NCBI GenBank assembly: GCA_030692145.1
Contig: JAUYCU010000011.1
Location: forward strand, 1 to 7,683
Direction of reading: 5' to 3'
DNA from: a bacterium
GTDB taxonomy: Bacteria; Patescibacteriota; Minisyncoccia; RBG-13-40-8-A
DNA: 7,683 nucleotides
The notes below the pieces were generated by a model that had not been told where the DNA came from, did not search any database, and saw nothing but the letters and a program-made list of their open reading frames with translations. Shown one piece after another: positions 5,975 through 7,683 of this stretch. The first letter of the stretch is position 1. Every line of letters starts with the position of its first letter. Both the position numbers and the translations under genes were made by a program.

Positions 5975-6502
5975 ATGGAAATAAAAGCAAAATTGAATTA
6001 TCTGCATATTGCGCCCAGGAAAGTGAGACTGGTTTCCAATTTGATTAAAGGAATGGACGTACAGGAGGCGAGAACGCAATTGAAATTTATGCCGCAAAGA
6101 ACTTCGGGTTATCTTTTGAAACTTTTGGATTCCGCGGTTTCCAATGCGAAAAACAATTTTAAGATCGACAAAGAAGGTTTATTCGTCAAAGAGATAAGAA
6201 TTGACGAAGGGGTTCCTTTTAAAAGGTGGCGTCCGGTTTCCCGCGGAAGGGCTTTTCCTGTCTTAAAAAGAACATGTAGTATTAATTTGGTTCTTGGAAC
6301 CAGGGAAGGCTTTAAAGTCAAGGAAATCGAAAAAGAGATTAAAGAAATCGAAAAGGAGGCGGAACAAAAAGAAATAAAAACAACAAAAGAAGAGTCGAAG
6401 ATTTCTTCCGACAAGATTAAGGTTAAGGCACCCAAAGAATTGAAGAAGGTATCGAAATTTAAAGGTTTGGCCAAAAAAATATTTCGTAGAAAATCTTTCT
6501 AA
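5975..6502 (+). CDS. rplV: 50S ribosomal protein L22 with long C-terminal extension
   Basis: L22 touches all domains of 23S rRNA, and its beta-hairpin lines the exit tunnel opposite L4. The core is residues 1 to about 112: IAPRKVRLVSNLIKGMDVQE (12-31), LLDSAVSNAKNN (50-61), FVKEIRIDEGVPFKRWRPVS (70-89) and RGRAFPVLKRT (90-100), which includes the tunnel loop. E. coli L22 ends at 110 residues; this one has 175. The extra 63 residues are very charged: about 116-141 is Lys/Glu-rich with repeated EIEKE units that suggest a helix or short coiled coil, and the end is basic (KFKGLAKKIFRRKSF). L22 C-termini emerge near the tunnel exit, so the tail could reach the outer surface of the ribosome. The frame is unbroken to TAA and the next gene follows after 8 bp. 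Confidence 0.95.
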   Translation: MEIKAKLNYLHIAPRKVRLVSNLIKGMDVQEARTQLKFMPQRTSGYLLKLLDSAVSNAKNNFKIDKEGLFVKEIRIDEGVPFKRWRPVSRGRAFPVLKRTCSINLVLGTREGFKVKEIEKEIKEIEKEAEQKEIKTTKEESKISSDKIKVKAPKELKKVSKFKGLAKKIFRRKSF

Positions 6503-6510
6503 ATTGTTTT

Positions 6511-7158
6511 ATGACGCATAAAGTTCATCCGAAAATTTTTAGAATAAAAAACCTGAGCGATTGGAAGTCGCAATGGTTTAGCGTGAGAAAATATCGCGAA
6601 AACCTGGAAAAAGATTATCGCATCAGAGAATTTATAAAAAAACAATTGAAGGCGGCGGCAATCGACGAGGTTATTATCAGAAGAACCGCCAATTCGATTC
6701 AGATTTTAATTAAGGCGGCAAGGCCGGGAATAATTATCGGAAGAGGCGGAACGGGTATTCAGGACCTAAAAAAAGAAGTCATAAAGAAAATATTCAAAGG
6801 AAAAGTAAAGGGAATAGACATAAAAATCGACGTCGAGGAAATCAGAAAATCGGAAACCCATGCTACGATTGTGGCCAGAAATGTTGCCGAACAACTGGAA
6901 AGAAGAATGCCCTTTCGCAGAGTTCTGAAACAAACCGTCGAGAAGGTATCGCAAAACCCCGATGTTAAAGGCATAAAAGTCAGAGTTTCCGGAAGATTAA
7001 ATGGTTCGGAAATGGCGAGAACGGAGTGGTTGAGAAAAGGGAATTTGCCCCTGCAGACGATTCGTGCCAATATCGATTATGCCCAAGAGAACGCTCATAC
7101 GATTTATGGGGTAATCGGAGTAAAGGTTTGGATATGTAAGGGAGAAGTTTTTGAATAA
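6511..7158 (+). CDS. rpsC: 30S ribosomal protein S3
   Basis: S3 forms part of the mRNA entry channel on the small-subunit head, and with S4 and S5 takes part in mRNA unwinding. The protein is 215 residues (233 in E. coli). It starts MTHKVHPKIFRI, equivalent to the common MGQKVHP. A type II KH domain spans roughly 39-109, with the nucleic-acid loop IIIGRGGTGIQDL at 74-86. The C-terminal domain has QLERRMPFRRVLKQTVEK (128-145), VSGRLNGSEMARTEW (159-173), and HTIYGVIGVKVWICKGEVFE to the end. It stops soon after the core, without the extra C-terminal tail of E. coli S3. There is no Shine-Dalgarno before the ATG, which follows GTTTT. Confidence 0.97.
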   Translation: MTHKVHPKIFRIKNLSDWKSQWFSVRKYRENLEKDYRIREFIKKQLKAAAIDEVIIRRTANSIQILIKAARPGIIIGRGGTGIQDLKKEVIKKIFKGKVKGIDIKIDVEEIRKSETHATIVARNVAEQLERRMPFRRVLKQTVEKVSQNPDVKGIKVRVSGRLNGSEMARTEWLRKGNLPLQTIRANIDYAQENAHTIYGVIGVKVWICKGEVFE

Positions 7159-7164
7159 AAAAAT

Positions 7165-7575
7165 ATGTTACAGCCAAAAAAGGTAAAACACAGAAAATGG
7201 CATAAAGGAAGAAGAAGATTCAAGGGAGTGACAAAAGGCGGAGCCGAACTTGCGTTCGGAGCGTTTGGACTAAAGGCAGAAGAAGCAAGATGGATAACTT
7301 CCCGTCAAATTGAGGCCGCGCGGCGTTCAATGACCAGATATGTTCAAAGAGGTGGAAAAATTTGGATAAGAATTTTCCCCGACAAGCCGGTAACAGCCAA
7401 GGGGCAGGAAGTTCCTATGGGTGGAGGAAAGGGTAGTGTTGATTATTATGCTTTTCCGGTCAAGCCGGGAAGAATTCTTTTTGAAATGGACGGTATTCCG
7501 GAAGACATTGCCAGAGAAGCATTGAGAAGGGCAAGCCATAAACTTCCGATTAAGACAAAATTTGTACAAAGATAA
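7165..7575 (+). CDS. rplP: 50S ribosomal protein L16
   Basis: L16 lies by the A site of the large subunit, helps position aminoacyl-tRNA, and is a late assembly protein. It is complete at 136 residues, the same as E. coli. The start MLQPKKVKHRKWHKGRRR, FGAFGLKAEEARWITSRQIE (31-50), AARRSMTRYVQRGGKIWIRI (51-70), FPDKPVTAKG (71-80) and PGRILFEMDGIPEDIAREAL (101-120) are typical. The loop reads QEVPMGGGKG (81-90). Its Pro84 aligns with the E. coli Arg81 that the oxygenase RoxA/YcfD hydroxylates, so that modification cannot occur here. It follows rpsC by 6 bp and precedes rpmC by 8 bp, as in the classical operon. An upstream GGAG at 7141-7144 is 20 nt away, too far to serve as a Shine-Dalgarno. 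Confidence 0.98.
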   Translation: MLQPKKVKHRKWHKGRRRFKGVTKGGAELAFGAFGLKAEEARWITSRQIEAARRSMTRYVQRGGKIWIRIFPDKPVTAKGQEVPMGGGKGSVDYYAFPVKPGRILFEMDGIPEDIAREALRRASHKLPIKTKFVQR

Positions 7576-7583
7576 AATCATTT

Positions 7584-7683
7584 ATGAAGATAAAAGAAAT
7601 AAGACAAAAAACAAAAAAAGAGCTCAGAGATAATCTGGCCGCCCTAAGAGAAAAACTTAGAGAGATGAGATTTAATTTGGCAA
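7584..7683 (+). CDS. rpmC: 50S ribosomal protein L29, N-terminal part (3' end cut by window)
   Basis: L29 is a small helical protein at the exit tunnel beside L23, contributing to the docking surface for trigger factor and SRP. Thirty-three codons are visible and the frame runs off the window. They read as an L29 start, MKIKEIRQKTKKELRDN, followed by LAALREKLREMRFNLA, whose EMRFNLA matches the family's LRFQLA-type motif. The full protein is normally 60-70 residues, so about half is here. The ATG is preceded by CATTT and no Shine-Dalgarno. Its place directly after rplP is the classical one; rpsQ (S17) would be expected next, outside the window. Confidence 0.92.
   Translation, partial: MKIKEIRQKTKKELRDNLAALREKLREMRFNLA

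Noticed and set aside
1..7683. TGA recoded as glycine, as in some Patescibacteria
   Set aside because: No gene contains an in-frame TGA; glycine is encoded by GGN throughout. All visible stops are TAA, which is compatible with the standard bacterial code.
1..7683. A new defence, mobile or biosynthetic system
   Set aside because: Every coding base belongs to well-known translation genes in conserved order. I saw no transposase, integrase, CRISPR spacing, tRNA or unassigned gene. The only unexplained material is in the spacers and protein tails reported above.

Overview
This window is a core translation gene cluster: the junction of the str operon and the S10 operon, all on the + strand. In order it holds the 3' part of fusA (EF-G), then tuf (EF-Tu), rpsJ (S10), rplC (L3), rplD (L4), rplW (L23), rplB (L2), rpsS (S19), rplV (L22), rpsC (S3), rplP (L16) and the 5' part of rpmC (L29). 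Every gene is recognised from its protein sequence and the order is the conserved bacterial one. I see no mobile element, CRISPR array, tRNA or rRNA, no accessory gene, and no coding system that looks new.

The organism is a bacterium with moderately AT-rich DNA. Three things suggest the Candidate Phyla Radiation (Patescibacteria), most likely a Parcubacteria-like lineage. First, lysine- and glutamate-rich tails are added to S10, L23, L22 and S19. Second, L16 has proline where E. coli has the hydroxylated Arg81. Third, start codons almost never have a Shine-Dalgarno sequence. This placement is an inference from remembered family features, not from a search. All eleven visible stop codons are TAA and no in-frame TGA interrupts any gene, so there is no sign of the TGA=Gly code of some Patescibacteria.

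Layout: fusA and tuf are separated by 154 bp of AT-rich DNA with a plausible sigma-70-type promoter (TTGACT, 17 bp, TAAACT) and weak alternative hairpins. After tuf there is a 62-bp gap and then rpsJ. The rpsJ-rplC gap is 170 bp and contains four inverted repeats one after another, the last a GC-rich imperfect palindrome whose base touches the only Shine-Dalgarno-like sequence in the window. From rplC to rpmC the genes are packed with 2-9 bp gaps, as expected for one polycistronic transcript.

The products work together: EF-G and EF-Tu drive elongation, and the ribosomal proteins build the small-subunit head (S10, S19, S3), the peptidyl-transferase surroundings (L2, L3, L16) and the exit tunnel and its mouth (L4, L22, L23, L29). 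The points most worth following up are the structured rpsJ-rplC spacer, the AU-rich start sites with T at -1, and the terminal extensions on L23 and L22.
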